The position numbers and the translations under genes are program-made. Positions 49,612-60,847 of a stretch of DNA of 64,000 nucleotides are shown one piece after another. Source of the DNA: Porphyridium purpureum (lineage: Eukaryota; Rhodophyta; Bangiophyceae; Porphyridiales; Porphyridiaceae). The first letter of the stretch is position 1, and each line of letters starts with the position of its first letter. Below the pieces are notes generated by a model. That model searched no databases and was not told where the DNA came from. It saw only the letters and a list, made by a program, of their open reading frames with translations. The stretch spans positions 62,001 through 126,000 of the forward strand of contig VRMN01000012.1 in assembly GCA_008690995.1 (NCBI GenBank), written 5' to 3'.

Positions 49612-52491
49612 ATGACTGCAAGCACGATGGCGCGGCATGGTCTGAGCGCTCTCGCGCTGGTCCTGCTGGTGTTCGGTGCGGCACACGCCGTCCCGATGAC
49701 CACTAACCAACGCCTCGTCGTTCCGGAAGACATTTGCTACACGTCTCAAGGCATTGAGATTTACGGCTGCGGGCGCGGCTGGCTAGACCCGAACGATCCG
49801 TACTATCCGTTCCTGCTGCCTATCAAGATTAATGAGGGCCTTTCGCCGGCGGACAATGTCTTTGAGCTCAAGTGCCCCTCGGACCGAATCGTTTACGCTG
49901 GTGGGAACTGCATGTGGTCGTCATTCGAGGCAGCTGCGAACCCACAAAGCACCTGCCCAGGTCTGTTCAACGCGGGCGACGATTCCAACTTTGCCGTGCC
50001 GACACCAATCTACCCCGACTCGCCGATGACGGTTGTCGAGGCCCTCGTGGACACGGACAAATGGATGATTGTCGACGACGATCTCCATAAAATCGCGTTC
50101 TCGGGCGAGAGCTGGGCGGATCACAAGGGCTTTGGACTTGTTTCGGTCACCGACCACGAGTACTCGACCATGTTTGAAAAGCTTGTGGTGTTCAGCACGG
50201 GAGGCGCCGCCGAAGGCGTACACGCGCGTGAGATGTGCAAGGAGGCGTATGGAACTAACAACGGTGGTTCCAGCGATGACAAGTTTGCAGCAAATGGCGA
50301 CAAGGCCCCCTTCTTGGGCGTGTGCACGACTGACTTCAACGATCCGTCCAGCGTGGTAGCAGAGACGAGCTCGTGCGCCGTGATTCAGTTCTATTTGTGC
50401 GCCAACGTGGACGGCGTGTGTGATTACGCCAACGCAGCGGCACCTAGGCCTGAACTCGACGATCTCAACTTTGGATTCGGTTTCGCCTCGGACGAGTACC
50501 AACGCTTTGCTGGCCAGTTTGGCGAGGTCACGTTATTCAGCGACGTGTCGGCCATTAGCGTGGTAAGGCTCGGGCTTCCGACCGAGCCAAACTATCCTTA
50601 CACGACTCTGTGGGACCAGGCGACGATGACTATTGTTGGGAACCGTGCGCAACTGCCAAATGGCTTGGGCGAGGTGTCTGTCGGAAACGTGAACCTGCAG
50701 ACCAACCCGACCTTTTTCAGCAGCCAAGACAGCGTGTCCAACGCCAAGATTGAATCTTTCGGTTGGTCGCGCTTCCTGGAGGCTCCGTACGCGGAGAAGA
50801 TTTACCAGAATACGGTGTACAAGTTTACCGTTGGTGTCTGCGACTGCGGAGCTGATGGTACGTCGTGGAGCTCGGCGCTTTATATGGGCGCTGACTCGAT
50901 CACGCGCTGTGACTTTACGCCGAGCACCAGCGTGTGCTCGTACGACGAGTCTGTGTACACGAAGATTGGTGAAACCTCGGATGGTGTCATTCAGCTGCAA
51001 TTGCTCCCGACAAAGTGCCCCGTGTCGCTCGTTCCGACATTTAGCAACGAGTGTGGCGGAGACGACCAAGTGATGACCAAGGTGAGCACGACGTCGAATG
51101 GCGACGGATCGATCACCCAGGTGTTCGAATCTCCGTACCGCCCGGATAGCGCGTTCGGACGCTGCTCGTACCAGTTGTTCGGTGTGGATGAGGTTCTGCC
51201 CACCGCAAGCATTGATGTGAGTCCAGGTGCGGCAAAGATCCAGGGGGCGGCCGGTGCACCAGTACAATTCACGTGGTCCGCTTCGGGGTGCAACCTGATC
51301 AATGTGGAAATCGCGTACGATTCGAATGACGCGGCACCCGCAACAAAGATGCCGGTTGCGGCTACGCATATCGAGGCGTACGCTGCACCGTACCCACAGG
51401 CAGACCAAGACGTCGAGACCGTGACGTACTTCTACGCCAAGTCGGCCGACAAGAAGGCCACCGACCAGCCAGGTGTGACTTACAAATTGGAGCTTGGAAC
51501 AACAGAGTACGTTGCGGTCATTACGGTAACGGATTCATTCGGTCGCACGGCGACTGCCTCTGTTCCTGTGTGCATCGCCGAGGACTGGACGAACCCGACA
51601 GGAGTGGACGCCAACGGTGACTGCCTCGTGAAGGATTTGTTCGGAGCGTGTGTGCCGAACATTGACTCTTTTACCTGCGACGTCGGAGGGACACCTTCTC
51701 CAAGCCCAAGCCCAAGCCCAAGCCCGAGCCCGAGCCCGAGCCCAAGTCCGAGCCCAAGCCCAAGCCCAAGCCCAAGCCCAAGCCCAAGCCCAAGCCCAAG
51801 CCCAAGCCCAGCACCACCAGCGCTTGAATACTGCTGCTCAGCGAACGATGACGGTGCAGTGTGCGCGGTGGTGTCAGAGGAGCCGAAGGCAACTAAGGAT
51901 TGCTCATCCTCATCAGGCAGCAGCGGCAGTGAGAAGAGCGGATCTGAATCCGAGAGCTCGGACAGCGACAAGGAAAGTGGCACGGAACGCTCGTCGGGAG
52001 GCAGCGGCAGCGAGAAGAGTGACTCCAAGTCGGAAAGCTCTGGCAGTGAGAAGGAAGTGAGGAGACTGTGGAAATGGTCACGCTCAAAGTCTGGGAAGTC
52101 GGGCTCAGACTCGAAATCATCGAGCGGGTCGGACTCGGGCTCAGAGTCTGAGGTCGAGTCGATCGGAACACCATGCTGCCCATGTAAGTGCCCGGCACCG
52201 CCGCCGACGCTTCCGACATGTGGCAAGGGCAGTGGCTCGGAATCCGAGAAGAGCGGCTCGGAGAAGAGCGGCTCGGAGAAGAGCGGCTCGGAGAAGAGCG
52301 GTTCGGAAAAGAGCGGCTCGGAGAAGAGCGGTTCGGAGAAGAGCTGTTCGGAAAAGAGCGGCTCGGAGAAGAGTGGCTCGGAGAAGAGTGGCTCGGAATC
52401 CGAGAAGCGTGGCTCGAAATCGAACAAGCGTGGCTCGAAGGGCTCTGGCAGTGAGTCGGAAAGCTGCGATTCCAAGTCGGAGAGCGATTAG
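49612..52491 (+). CDS. Secreted protein with two-module cysteine C-terminus (paralogue 1)
   Basis: 959 residues from the ATG at 49612. A signal peptide is clear (MARHGLSALALVLLVFGAAHA), so the protein is secreted or placed in the cell wall. Residues about 35-680 form a Cys-containing ectodomain of unknown family; its end resembles an Ig-like beta fold (VQFTWSASGC ... AVITVTDSFGRTATA). Then come about 24 Ser-Pro pairs; module A (LEYCCSANDDGAVC, nt about 51826); a Ser/Glu/Lys spacer; module B (PCCPCKCPAPPPTLPTCG, nt about 52169); and about ten GSEKS-type repeats ending in an acidic Ser tail. The Ser-Pro stalk recalls hydroxyproline-rich algal wall proteins. Modules A and B are shared with the three downstream genes, but the ectodomain is not. 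Confidence 0.8.
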   Translation: MTASTMARHGLSALALVLLVFGAAHAVPMTTNQRLVVPEDICYTSQGIEIYGCGRGWLDPNDPYYPFLLPIKINEGLSPADNVFELKCPSDRIVYAGGNCMWSSFEAAANPQSTCPGLFNAGDDSNFAVPTPIYPDSPMTVVEALVDTDKWMIVDDDLHKIAFSGESWADHKGFGLVSVTDHEYSTMFEKLVVFSTGGAAEGVHAREMCKEAYGTNNGGSSDDKFAANGDKAPFLGVCTTDFNDPSSVVAETSSCAVIQFYLCANVDGVCDYANAAAPRPELDDLNFGFGFASDEYQRFAGQFGEVTLFSDVSAISVVRLGLPTEPNYPYTTLWDQATMTIVGNRAQLPNGLGEVSVGNVNLQTNPTFFSSQDSVSNAKIESFGWSRFLEAPYAEKIYQNTVYKFTVGVCDCGADGTSWSSALYMGADSITRCDFTPSTSVCSYDESVYTKIGETSDGVIQLQLLPTKCPVSLVPTFSNECGGDDQVMTKVSTTSNGDGSITQVFESPYRPDSAFGRCSYQLFGVDEVLPTASIDVSPGAAKIQGAAGAPVQFTWSASGCNLINVEIAYDSNDAAPATKMPVAATHIEAYAAPYPQADQDVETVTYFYAKSADKKATDQPGVTYKLELGTTEYVAVITVTDSFGRTATASVPVCIAEDWTNPTGVDANGDCLVKDLFGACVPNIDSFTCDVGGTPSPSPSPSPSPSPSPSPSPSPSPSPSPSPSPSPSPSPSPAPPALEYCCSANDDGAVCAVVSEEPKATKDCSSSSGSSGSEKSGSESESSDSDKESGTERSSGGSGSEKSDSKSESSGSEKEVRRLWKWSRSKSGKSGSDSKSSSGSDSGSESEVESIGTPCCPCKCPAPPPTLPTCGKGSGSESEKSGSEKSGSEKSGSEKSGSEKSGSEKSGSEKSCSEKSGSEKSGSEKSGSESEKRGSKSNKRGSKGSGSESESCDSKSESD

Positions 52492-53812
52492 GCAATCAAT
52501 TTTGAAAGTATACCACTCCACAGCACAACTGTTGGACGTGGTTCGAGGAATAAGATGAGAAAGTAACCATTGCGACTAAAGACATACCCTGATAGGAATT
52601 TTTGGATAAATCACCTTGAAGCCGAGCCACATTGGTGTCCGAGCGCGCAGCCCGTTTCCAGCACGGCGGATACGTTGGGCCCTTTCTCCAGTTCGGCGCG
52701 CGCACGGTTGCTCTGCTGTCATCCGCCCCCAAGCCACTCCGCGCAATTCAGTGACACCACCGCACCTCCACGGCGCCTTTCTGCGCGCCCCGCGCAACCC
52801 TCGCGCTCCAGCTCCTCCGTCACACGCACCCGCCGCGCCCGCGCGATTCCGGCGCCCGGCCCCACCCTCCCGACCGCGCCTAACCCTCAACCGCGCGCGC
52901 ATTACACGGCCCAATTCGCGTGACGTCCACTGTACCTCATGCGTTGGGGCTAGTGGTGCAGACACTGTACCGCACGGTGTGGTGGTTTGGCGAGTTGAGC
53001 GGCGCGGCGCAAAGCGGATTCACGCACGCTTCTGAGGCGCGTGTGGCGTGTTCGGAAAAAGGAAAGGAGGAGGGAATAAAAGAGGGAATGAAGGGAGGAA
53101 CTAAGGAATGAAGGTCGAATTCAAAAGCCGCAAATCATCCGCTTGAACGGCGCACGCAAAGGACGCGTCAGAAAAAAGGCCGATGCACATGAATGGGGAA
53201 ATATCTGCGCGCTAGACCTCAGAGAGGGAGGGTTAGAGACGGTATGTGGCGAGCCGTTTTTCCAGACGCATCGGAAACTGCCGTGCGTGTTTTATGTGTG
53301 TGGCACACTTGGGTCGGCGGCCGGTTTGAAAGGTTGCTGGACACCAGCGCACGGAGACACGCAGAGAAAATAGCGTGCTTTGCGATGAGATCATGCAATG
53401 GATCATGCCGCTGCGCAGACATGTTGGCAACGCAGCAGAGGCGGAAGGCCGGCGTTTCTGCGGCTCGTGGCACGAAGCGAGGGCCGTCCTAGCTTCACAC
53501 GCAACGCTGTGGAACGTATCATCGGCGTTATACCATCGAGCGCGGGTGCGAGTGAATTGCTCGTGTTTGCTACATCGTGCGCCTATATAAAGGCGCGCAG
53601 ACGCGTGTTCTCGCGTGGTGTTGTTCATGATGTTGCGTATCAAAGTCGGCGAAGCAAAGGGTAAGGATAGGAGCAAGGAAGGAGAGGCGCGACCTAGAAG
53701 TCGAGACAGCTGCGCGGCTGTCTGAAGAGGGGAAGGAAAGTAGGCGTCAAGGGTGGTTGACGCAGGCATAGGAAATTACAAGCCCAGCTTTGTCAGGCAG
53801 ATACACAATACC
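52492..53812. promoter_or_regulatory. Upstream region of paralogue 2 with duplicated blocks
   Basis: No gene. A distal block (about 52900-53050) has two CACTGTACC sites (52928-52936, 52963-52971) followed by a GGCGAGTTG stretch and matches 63690-63790. A proximal block holds GCAGACATGTTGGCA (53415-53429), GCTGTGGAACGT (53506-53517) and GGGTGCGAGTGAATTG (53544-53559), then a TATA box. The proximal block matches the region before paralogue 3 in order and spacing. Confidence 0.6.
53584..53590 (+). promoter_or_regulatory. TATA box of paralogue 2
   Basis: TATATAA, 229 bp before the ATG at 53813, 40 bp after the conserved GGGTGCGAGTGAATTG motif. Confidence 0.65.
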
Positions 53813-54892
53813 ATGGACACCCGAAAGCATGGTATGTTGGCTTCGGGCCTAATGCTACTCTGCGTCCTCCATGTACTCGTCCGAGGCACCCAGGCGCAGG
53901 CAAGTGCAGGTATTGTTTACGGCATTGAGCGTGACACCGTGGAGAAGAACGTTTTCGCCATTGACTTCTCCGCCGGCTTGGGTATGGAGCCGACCACGAC
54001 TCTGGTCGCAAACATGACAAAGGCCGCGGCCGAGGATCCAGATTTCCCGCAGCAATGCATCGGATACGTGAACGGGGTGACGCGCACGGGGGCTCTGTAT
54101 GAATTCTCACCAAACGGACTGGCGTACGACGGCGACTCCCGGCTGTACTTCGCCGCGTTCGACCGATTTGGCATGACGGCGTCACGTTTGTGCTTCTACT
54201 CATTCGAGACCAACTCGTTTGGGCTGGCCGCCAGCCTCGGTCCGACTGTGACGGCTGCCGCGTTTGACCCGAACACATACCAGTACGTGTGGATCGACCA
54301 GGGCGCCCTGCAATCTGAGGGTGGTATTCTGGTCCTCCAGTTCGCGCGACTGGACAGGACGACGGGCCAGATCATGGAGCGAGTGACTAACACTCTGTTC
54401 CGCGATGTGACGACGGACCCGAATGCCCCAGCTGCCGAGTTGCCGTTCACTTATCGTGGCGGCGATTTGGCCATTGACGCCACTGGTATGTTGTACGGCA
54501 GCAGCGTCGGAACGGGCGGAGGCTTCAAGTACTTCTTTTCCATCGACTTGGACTATGCTGCCGGAGACCTCGGCGCAACTCCCGGAACGGCGTACGCGTA
54601 CCGACTCATCCACGCAGATCCAGCGGACTCGACGCAGGTGAGCACTCTGACCGGGTTCGCAACTGCAGATCAGCTGGCATTTGACGCGGATGGGAGGTTG
54701 ATCAGCCAAGACAGCGAGCGAGGCATCTTTAGTGTCGTGGACACTGCGACAGGTGCGAACGGTGAGCTGGGCGTTGAGGGTGTGGATTTCGTCAGGCTGT
54801 TCCAGTTTGGCGTGCTGCGTACTTTTGCAGACCTTGCCTCGGCTCTGGTCTTTGAAGCGCCGACACCGACGCCATCACCATCGCCGTCGCCA

Positions 54893-54951
<59 letters not shown>

Positions 54952-55373
54952 ATCGCCATCGCCATCGCCATCGCCGTCGCCATCACCATCGCATCGCGCG
55001 CATCGCGTCGCCGTCGCCATCGCCGTCGCCGTCGCCGTCGCCGTCACCGTCACCGTCGCCGTCGCCGTCGCCATCGCCATCGCCAGTGCCGACGCCAGCG
55101 CCAGAGTTCTGCTGCTCCCCAGAAGACGAAGGCGCCGAGTGCGACGTGGTAACACAGCTGCCGGATGATACATCGGAGAGCGATGATGAGAGTCACAGAA
55201 TGCTTGCGAGCATTCGCAGCGATCGCGTCCGTCGCACATTCTCAAGCTCGGACTCGGATGCAGAGTCTACGGAGCTGCCGTGCTGCCCGTGCACGTGCCC
55301 GATGCCGCCACCAACTGCTCCAGTGTGTGGGAATGTTGGAAGTGATACGAGCAGCAGCAGCGACAGCGACTAA
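53813..55373 (+). CDS. Secreted propeller-like protein (paralogue 2), frame shifts in the repeat
   Basis: Starts at the ATG at 53813 with a signal peptide (MLASGLMLLCVLHVLVRGTQA). Residues about 30-345 are the ectodomain shared with paralogues 3 and 4, beginning AGIVYGIERDT and probably a beta-propeller from its repeated YxxxxLxYDGD / QLAFDADGRL turns; it contains the sequon NMT. Then a long Ser-Pro stalk written in TCGCCA/TCGCCG hexamers. Near 54990-55010, where the hexamers are interrupted by a CGCATCGCGCGCATCGCG stretch, the reading frame changes by one base. The first frame ends at 55168 in Ala/Val/Arg sequence. The other frame carries the expected module A (PEFCCSPEDEGAEC) and module B (PCCPCTCPMPPPTAPVCG) to 55373. 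An assembly error, a real null allele or slippage are all possible. Confidence 0.7.
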
Positions 55374-57632
55374 GATTGGAATGGCAGAGGCTCGGAGAGC
55401 GAGTAGATGAATCAATTCGATGCCATGCCATTGAAAATGTACTGCTAGCGATGGAGTACACTGGAATTGTTGATGAGAAGTAAAGGATAAGAGACTTCAT
55501 CGCAAATACCATGTTGCTTGGGTCTGGATTGATGGTTGAGGCGAGCGACACTGCACGCCAGTATCAGCTCCTCTTCGATCTAGCGTGTGTGCCACCTTTC
55601 TACACGCCGTCGCCTCCGTGATTGAATGTCTATTCTTATCTAGGCCGTCGTCGATGCTAAATTCTTTGCGACTTACTGCCTGGTTCTCCGTGCCTCGTTC
55701 TCCGCCAGTACATCCATATCATCTGATGAGTATGTGCGAAGAAAAAACTTGGAATGCCGCATGAGATCACGTGCCCCCCTGCGCCTTTTCTTCTGACCAA
55801 GTAGGCCCAGTAAAAGAAGAAACTCGGTAGCTTCCACAAGAGCGCATTCTTACACTCCACAGCTCTGACGAACCTCTACTTTCCAAGCTCGGCCCTGCAT
55901 TGGCCGCAGCTTCCGCACTGATCTGCATTGTACGCCACGCCTCGCGTTCAAAGACCATCACCGCCGCCACGGCCCGAGAAGCCGCCTGACCACCACTTGC
56001 ATTGACCCTGGCGACGTCCACAATGCCTGTGGCCGACGCCGAAGAGTGACCGCCACGCACCCTTCCAACCCGTGCGCCACCTTGGCCTCCCCGCACCGCC
56101 ATCTCGTCGCGCCGCTGCTCCTTGCCGACACTGAACACCCAACCACCGGGTGTACACTGTACCCCTAAGTACAGTACAGCGGGTGTCCACTCGCCAGCCG
56201 TGCGTGTTCAGTGCGCAGAACACGGCCTTCCACGCGGCAGCCCTTCCTTGCTTCCTGGACACGCGCCAACCCCCCTTTTCCAGCACACCACCCGGCTCAC
56301 TACCTCTTTCACAACCACAAACACCACCGCCGAGCTATTTCTGGAAGTGACACCACCCCAATTCTACGCACGCCCCCCCTCCATCTCTTTCTACGTGGCA
56401 CGCTTCTTCCTCGCCATGCCCCTGCTCCTCTTTCCTCCTGCTCCACCACACGCACCAGTTGCTCCTCCATATGATTCATTATATTCCAGCGTGTCACAGC
56501 GTGTGGTGCAAGCGGCGCAAGTGGCGCACTGTCAACCACCCCTTCCACCACCCACTGTACCCCCACCACCAACCCCCATTTTACTACCATTCACACCGAC
56601 TTACACTGCTGTCCGTTCCCCCATCGCGTGATGCTGACACTGTAACGCGTCGACGGGCGGCGTGGCGGCGTGCTTGTGGTGTGTTGGCGCGCTGTGGCAT
56701 CGTCGTGTGGCACCACGCACCACGCGCAGCGACAGCGCGTGGTTTCTACTGTGCGGCGCACAATCTTCCCACAAATCAGCACACGTCACTCACGCCCGTG
56801 GCGTGTGCCATGTGTGTGGCATTGTCGCCCGAAAAGGAGGAAGCGCACAGCCACAACGAACACCGAACGTAGAACAAAAGTCAGAACGATCATTCTTCCA
56901 CGTCGCCAAGAACAGAAAGCTCGTATGCGAAAGCAGAGAGGGAATGAACGGCGGAAAGAAGGAATAAAAATAAATCCACGCATCTGAGCGGCCTTGAATC
57001 AGAGAATCGGGCGGAATCGGGCAGAATCGAGCAAACAACAAAGCGAAAGCGCCAAAGAGTCGGTTCCAGACGCGTCGAAACCGTGTTGCGTGCGTGTGGT
57101 GGCACATTAGGGAGATGGGTGGGTTGGGGTATTAAGGGTCATTTTTTATTTTTATTTTTTTGGGTGGTTAGGAGCACATGCGCTATGCTATGATGAGAGA
57201 ATTACACACAGCGCGCTTTGGCGAGGAGCCGCAGCGGCGATGATGCGGGTGCGTGGCGTGGTGGCGCAGACATGCTGGCATTGTGGGAGCGCCGCAGCGC
57301 CGCCGTTCCACGGGCTCGTGGCATAATCAAGGGCACGCGGTCGGTCCGGGCGTCAGATTGCGCGCTGTGGAATGTGCCACCGCCGATATCGCACCGACGA
57401 GCTCGGGTGCGACTGAATTGGGACTGTTTTGGGCAACATGGCGCGTCTATATAATGTCGCGCACGCGCGTGCAGTGAACATCCCTCGAGACAACTGGACT
57501 CAGAGCAAGGACAGTGAGAAGCAGAAGCAGGGAGAGAAAGGAGTTTGACCACAAGCAGAAGATCAAGGAGCGTGCAAGGGTGACTGGAGGAGCAAAGAGC
57601 AAAGACTTGGCAGGCCCTGGCACAACATCAGG
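55374..57632. promoter_or_regulatory. Intergenic region with the paralogue 3 promoter
   Basis: No sure gene. A 123-codon minus ORF (55767-56138, Gly/Ala/Arg-rich) is the best small candidate and is weak. Around 56152-56178 there is a CTGTAC-CCCTAA-GTACAG palindrome; CACTGTAC recurs at 56553. The proximal block of paralogue 2 is repeated: GCAGACATGCTGGCA (57266-57280), GCTGTGGAATGT (57364-57375), GGGTGCGACTGAATTG (57405-57420), then TATA. Confidence 0.55.
57448..57454 (+). promoter_or_regulatory. TATA box of paralogue 3
   Basis: TATATAA, 185 bp before the ATG at 57633, 43 bp after the conserved GGGTGCGACTGAATTG motif. Confidence 0.65.
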
Positions 57633-59342
57633 ATGGGTGTTCGCATTCGTAGTGGGCTGGCTTCGTGCTTGCTCCTGCTTTGCGTTGTGCATTTCCACAT
57701 CCGAAGCACGCAAGCCCTGGAAAATGCAGGCATTGTTTACGCCATTGAGCGCGATACCATGCAAAAGAATATTTTCGCGCTGGACTTTTCCGCCGGTTTG
57801 GGTATGGAGCCGACCACCACGCTGGTCGCAAATATGACAAAGGCCGCGGCTGAGGATCCAGATGGGTTCCCGATGGATTGCTTTGGATACGTGAACGGGT
57901 TTACGCGCACAGGGCCTCTGTACGAGTTTTCACCGAATGGATTAGCGTACGATGGCGACTCGCGCCTGTACTTCGTCGCATTTGACCAATATGGAATGAC
58001 GACATCACGCCTGTGCTTCTATTCGATTGCGACCGATACGTTCGAGTTTGCTGCCAATCTTGGCCAGCCTGTGATGGGCGCCGCCTTCGACTCAAAGACG
58101 TATCAATATGTGTGGATCGACCAAGGCGAGCAGCAAAACATGGGCGGCATTCTGGTCCTGCAGTTCGCGCGCCTGGACAAAACGACGGGCCAGATCATGG
58201 AGCAAGTGACCAACACCATGTTCCGCAATGTGACGACAGACCCGATGGCACCGGCTGGCGAATTGCCGTTCACTTTTCGAGGCGGCGATATGGCAATCGA
58301 CTGTGGCGGCATGCTGTACGGCAGCAGCGTCGGGACGGGCGGTGGCTTCAAGTACTTCTTTACCATCGACTTGGATTACGCTGCCGGAGACCTTGGCGAA
58401 ACTTCTGCAATGCCGTACGATTACCGACTCATCCATGCAGACGTACCTGACGACCCCAGTCAGGTGAGCACATTGACCGGGTTTGCAACTGCAGATCAGC
58501 TGGCATTTGACATGGACGGGAGATTGATCAGCCAAGACAGTGAGCTCGGCGTCTTCAGTGCTGTAGATACTGCGACAGGAGCGAATGGTGAGCTGGGCGT
58601 TGAGGGTGTGGATTATGTGCGGCTCTTCCAGATGGGCATACTGCGCACTTTTGCAGACCTTGCCTCTTCTCAGAACTGCGGAGGGTCAACACCCACGCCA
58701 ACACCCACGCCAACACCCATGCCAACACCCATGCCAACACCCACGCCAATGCCCACTCCAATGCCAGAGTACTGCTGCTCGCCAGATGACGAAGGTGCCA
58801 TGTGTGACATGGCACCACACGTGCCGGGAGAAAGCTCGGACAGCGACCATGAAAACATGAAGATGGTTTTGAGCACGCGCAGCCACAGCAACCACGCCCG
58901 AGGCCGCGGCCGCGGACACCGTTGCCAAGGTCGTGGTCATGGTCATGGTCATGGTCATGGCCACGGTCATGGTCACGGTCACGATGATGATTGTGGTTCA
59001 AGCTCTGGCTCGGACGCAGAGTCGACAGACATGCCGTGCTGCCCGTGCAAGTGCCCGACACCGCCACCAACTGATCCAGTGTGTGGAAACGTAGGAAGCG
59101 ACAAGAGCGACAAGAGCGACAAGAGCGACAAAAGCGACAAGAGCGACAAGAGCGACAAGAGCGACAAGAGCGACAAGAGCGACAAAAGCGACAAAAGCGA
59201 CAAGAGCGACAAGAGCGACAAGAGCGACAAGAGCGACAAGAGCGACAAGAGCGACAAGAGCGACAAGAGCGACAAGAGCGACAAGAGCGACAAGAGTGGC
59301 AGTGAGTCAGAGTCCAACGGCAGTGGCTCAGACAGCGAATAG
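57633..59342 (+). CDS. Secreted propeller-like protein (paralogue 3)
   Basis: 569 residues. Signal peptide (LASCLLLLCVVHF...STQA), then the shared propeller-like ectodomain (AGIVYAIERDT to FADLASS, residues about 32-350). The stalk is a Thr-Pro/Met-Pro repeat. Module A reads PEYCCSPDDEGAMC. The spacer between the modules contains a Gly-His repeat (about eight GH pairs, then DDDC), a plausible metal-binding segment. Module B reads PCCPCKCPTPPPTDPVCG. The tail is about 22 copies of the tripeptide Ser-Asp-Lys (9-bp DNA units, about 59098-59297), giving an alternating-charge polyampholyte. The ectodomain is very close to paralogue 4, so the duplication is fairly recent, while spacer and tail are completely different. 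Confidence 0.83.
   Translation: MGVRIRSGLASCLLLLCVVHFHIRSTQALENAGIVYAIERDTMQKNIFALDFSAGLGMEPTTTLVANMTKAAAEDPDGFPMDCFGYVNGFTRTGPLYEFSPNGLAYDGDSRLYFVAFDQYGMTTSRLCFYSIATDTFEFAANLGQPVMGAAFDSKTYQYVWIDQGEQQNMGGILVLQFARLDKTTGQIMEQVTNTMFRNVTTDPMAPAGELPFTFRGGDMAIDCGGMLYGSSVGTGGGFKYFFTIDLDYAAGDLGETSAMPYDYRLIHADVPDDPSQVSTLTGFATADQLAFDMDGRLISQDSELGVFSAVDTATGANGELGVEGVDYVRLFQMGILRTFADLASSQNCGGSTPTPTPTPTPMPTPMPTPTPMPTPMPEYCCSPDDEGAMCDMAPHVPGESSDSDHENMKMVLSTRSHSNHARGRGRGHRCQGRGHGHGHGHGHGHGHGHDDDCGSSSGSDAESTDMPCCPCKCPTPPPTDPVCGNVGSDKSDKSDKSDKSDKSDKSDKSDKSDKSDKSDKSDKSDKSDKSDKSDKSDKSDKSDKSDKSDKSDKSGSESESNGSGSDSE
59098..59297. repeat. 9-bp coding tandem repeat (Ser-Asp-Lys)
   Basis: About 22 copies of AGCGACAAG/AGCGACAAA, nearly without variation. 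Such arrays change length easily, so the tail length is probably polymorphic. Confidence 0.9.
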
Positions 59343-59900
59343 ATGAAACAATTCAACTGCACAATACGGATTATGCATCCTAATCGATAGAAATGAGAGA
59401 AAACGTGAATGAGGAGTAAAAGATTAGTTAATGCCTTGCGGAAGTTACATTTTTTGGACGTGAGACGCCTTCCCGGCCACATGACAGTACGTACCGCAGT
59501 CAGCTGCTATTCGATAAAATGTGTGTGCGTCACTCGCACCTGCCGTCGGGTCCATGATTGGATGCTTGTTCTGATCCTTGCTGTTGTCGAGGCTAGAATT
59601 TTTCCGGCTCACTGCTTCGTTCTGCATTCCGAGGTCCCCGCAAGTACATCCATATCATCTGATGATCAGATATATAAAAAAAGGGTGCAGATACAAGCCA
59701 AAAAAAGAGAGCAGATCACTTTTGCACCATAATGCCCCAGTTTGCATTCTTGGTGAGACGTTGACCAGCGCAACGCATCACAATCTGGCGCCCATCACGC
59801 CAGAAATACATGGCATGAGTCCAGTTGGGTGTGCGCACCGTATAGAAGCAGCTGACCAAGTTGCGCACTCGGCGAAGGAACTCCACACATTCATGCCACA

Positions 59901-59915
59901 GCACACACACAAACA

Positions 59916-59946
<31 letters not shown>

Positions 59947-59954
59947 GCGCGCGC
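59901..59954. repeat. CA/CG alternating tract, Z-DNA prone
   Basis: About 33 bp of CA repeat (one AA interruption) run directly into about 21 bp of pure CG repeat. Alternating purine-pyrimidine DNA of this kind, especially CG, readily takes the Z form under supercoiling. Confidence 0.85.
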
Positions 59955-60847
59955 ATACAGCGCGATCATCCCGCTTGCTCCGAACCAACGACTCCTGATA
60001 AACAACCGCTGCTTCCCTTGGCCAAATGCATATGAAAGTGGCGTAATTTGTATAGGAAGGATGTACAGTCAGTGTACATGCTCCACGTGCCACGGGTGCG
60101 TGGCACAGCGCGGAATCGCGCCGTCGCGAGCGCGCATGTTGGCGAGCGCGCGTGCGTGAGTCGCAGCGTGTGGAACGTCAACGGCATAACACCAGCACGG
60201 CGCTGCCGACGATGAAATGAACCACACGCACGTATACGTTCACGTATACGGACACGTACACGTACACGAGCAAATGGAGAAAGGAGAAATGACAGAGCGC
60301 CACGAACTCGTGGTACGCGCTTGCAAAGCGATTGTTCGTGAGCAGTTTTGGCTCCCGAAAAAGGCAGATGACGGCATGTGCAAACGAGCACGCGGCAAAA
60401 AAATCCAGAAACGGAAATATCTTGGCGCTTACTCCTTGGGACACGTGGAACTGCGTGAATTGGGCATATTCCAGAGACGCCGGAAGCGCCACGACGCGCG
60501 CCGCTCGGTGCCTGTGCGTCTGGATAACGCTTTCGCTGTTGTTGTGGATTGCGTGGCGCGCTTGGGAGAAGAGGGGTCATTGGTGTGAACACGCTGTAGT
60601 CAGAGGACACTCAGAGCAGTGGAATGGATAGAACTCTGGCGGATACTTGGGCTGGTCGCGTGGTAGTAGGCGAAAGGCGAAAGACTTGTTGGCAACGTGG
60701 GAATGGTTGACTGGCGATCTTCCAGGCAAATGCGAGGAATTCAGCCCACGCATCTATCCGCAGTTGGTACTGTGGAACGTTCCAAGATCATGAGTGTCGT
60801 GGCGCACGTTGCAACCATCTGGAGGCTGCTTCGCGCCGCGCATCGGG

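Noticed and set aside
51480-52475. 331-codon minus ORF inside paralogue 1
   Set aside because: Reverse reading of the Ser-Pro and Gly-Ser-Glu-Lys repeats; periodic sequence with no independent features.
54990-55015. Spliceosomal intron explaining the frame change in paralogue 2
   Set aside because: No GT...AG pair with reasonable spacing removes the interruption while keeping the hexamer phase; other genes in the window show no introns.
60217-60588. 123-codon plus ORF before paralogue 4
   Set aside because: Its start lies in an ACGTAT/ACGTAC simple repeat, the product has no motif, and the region contains decayed promoter copies.
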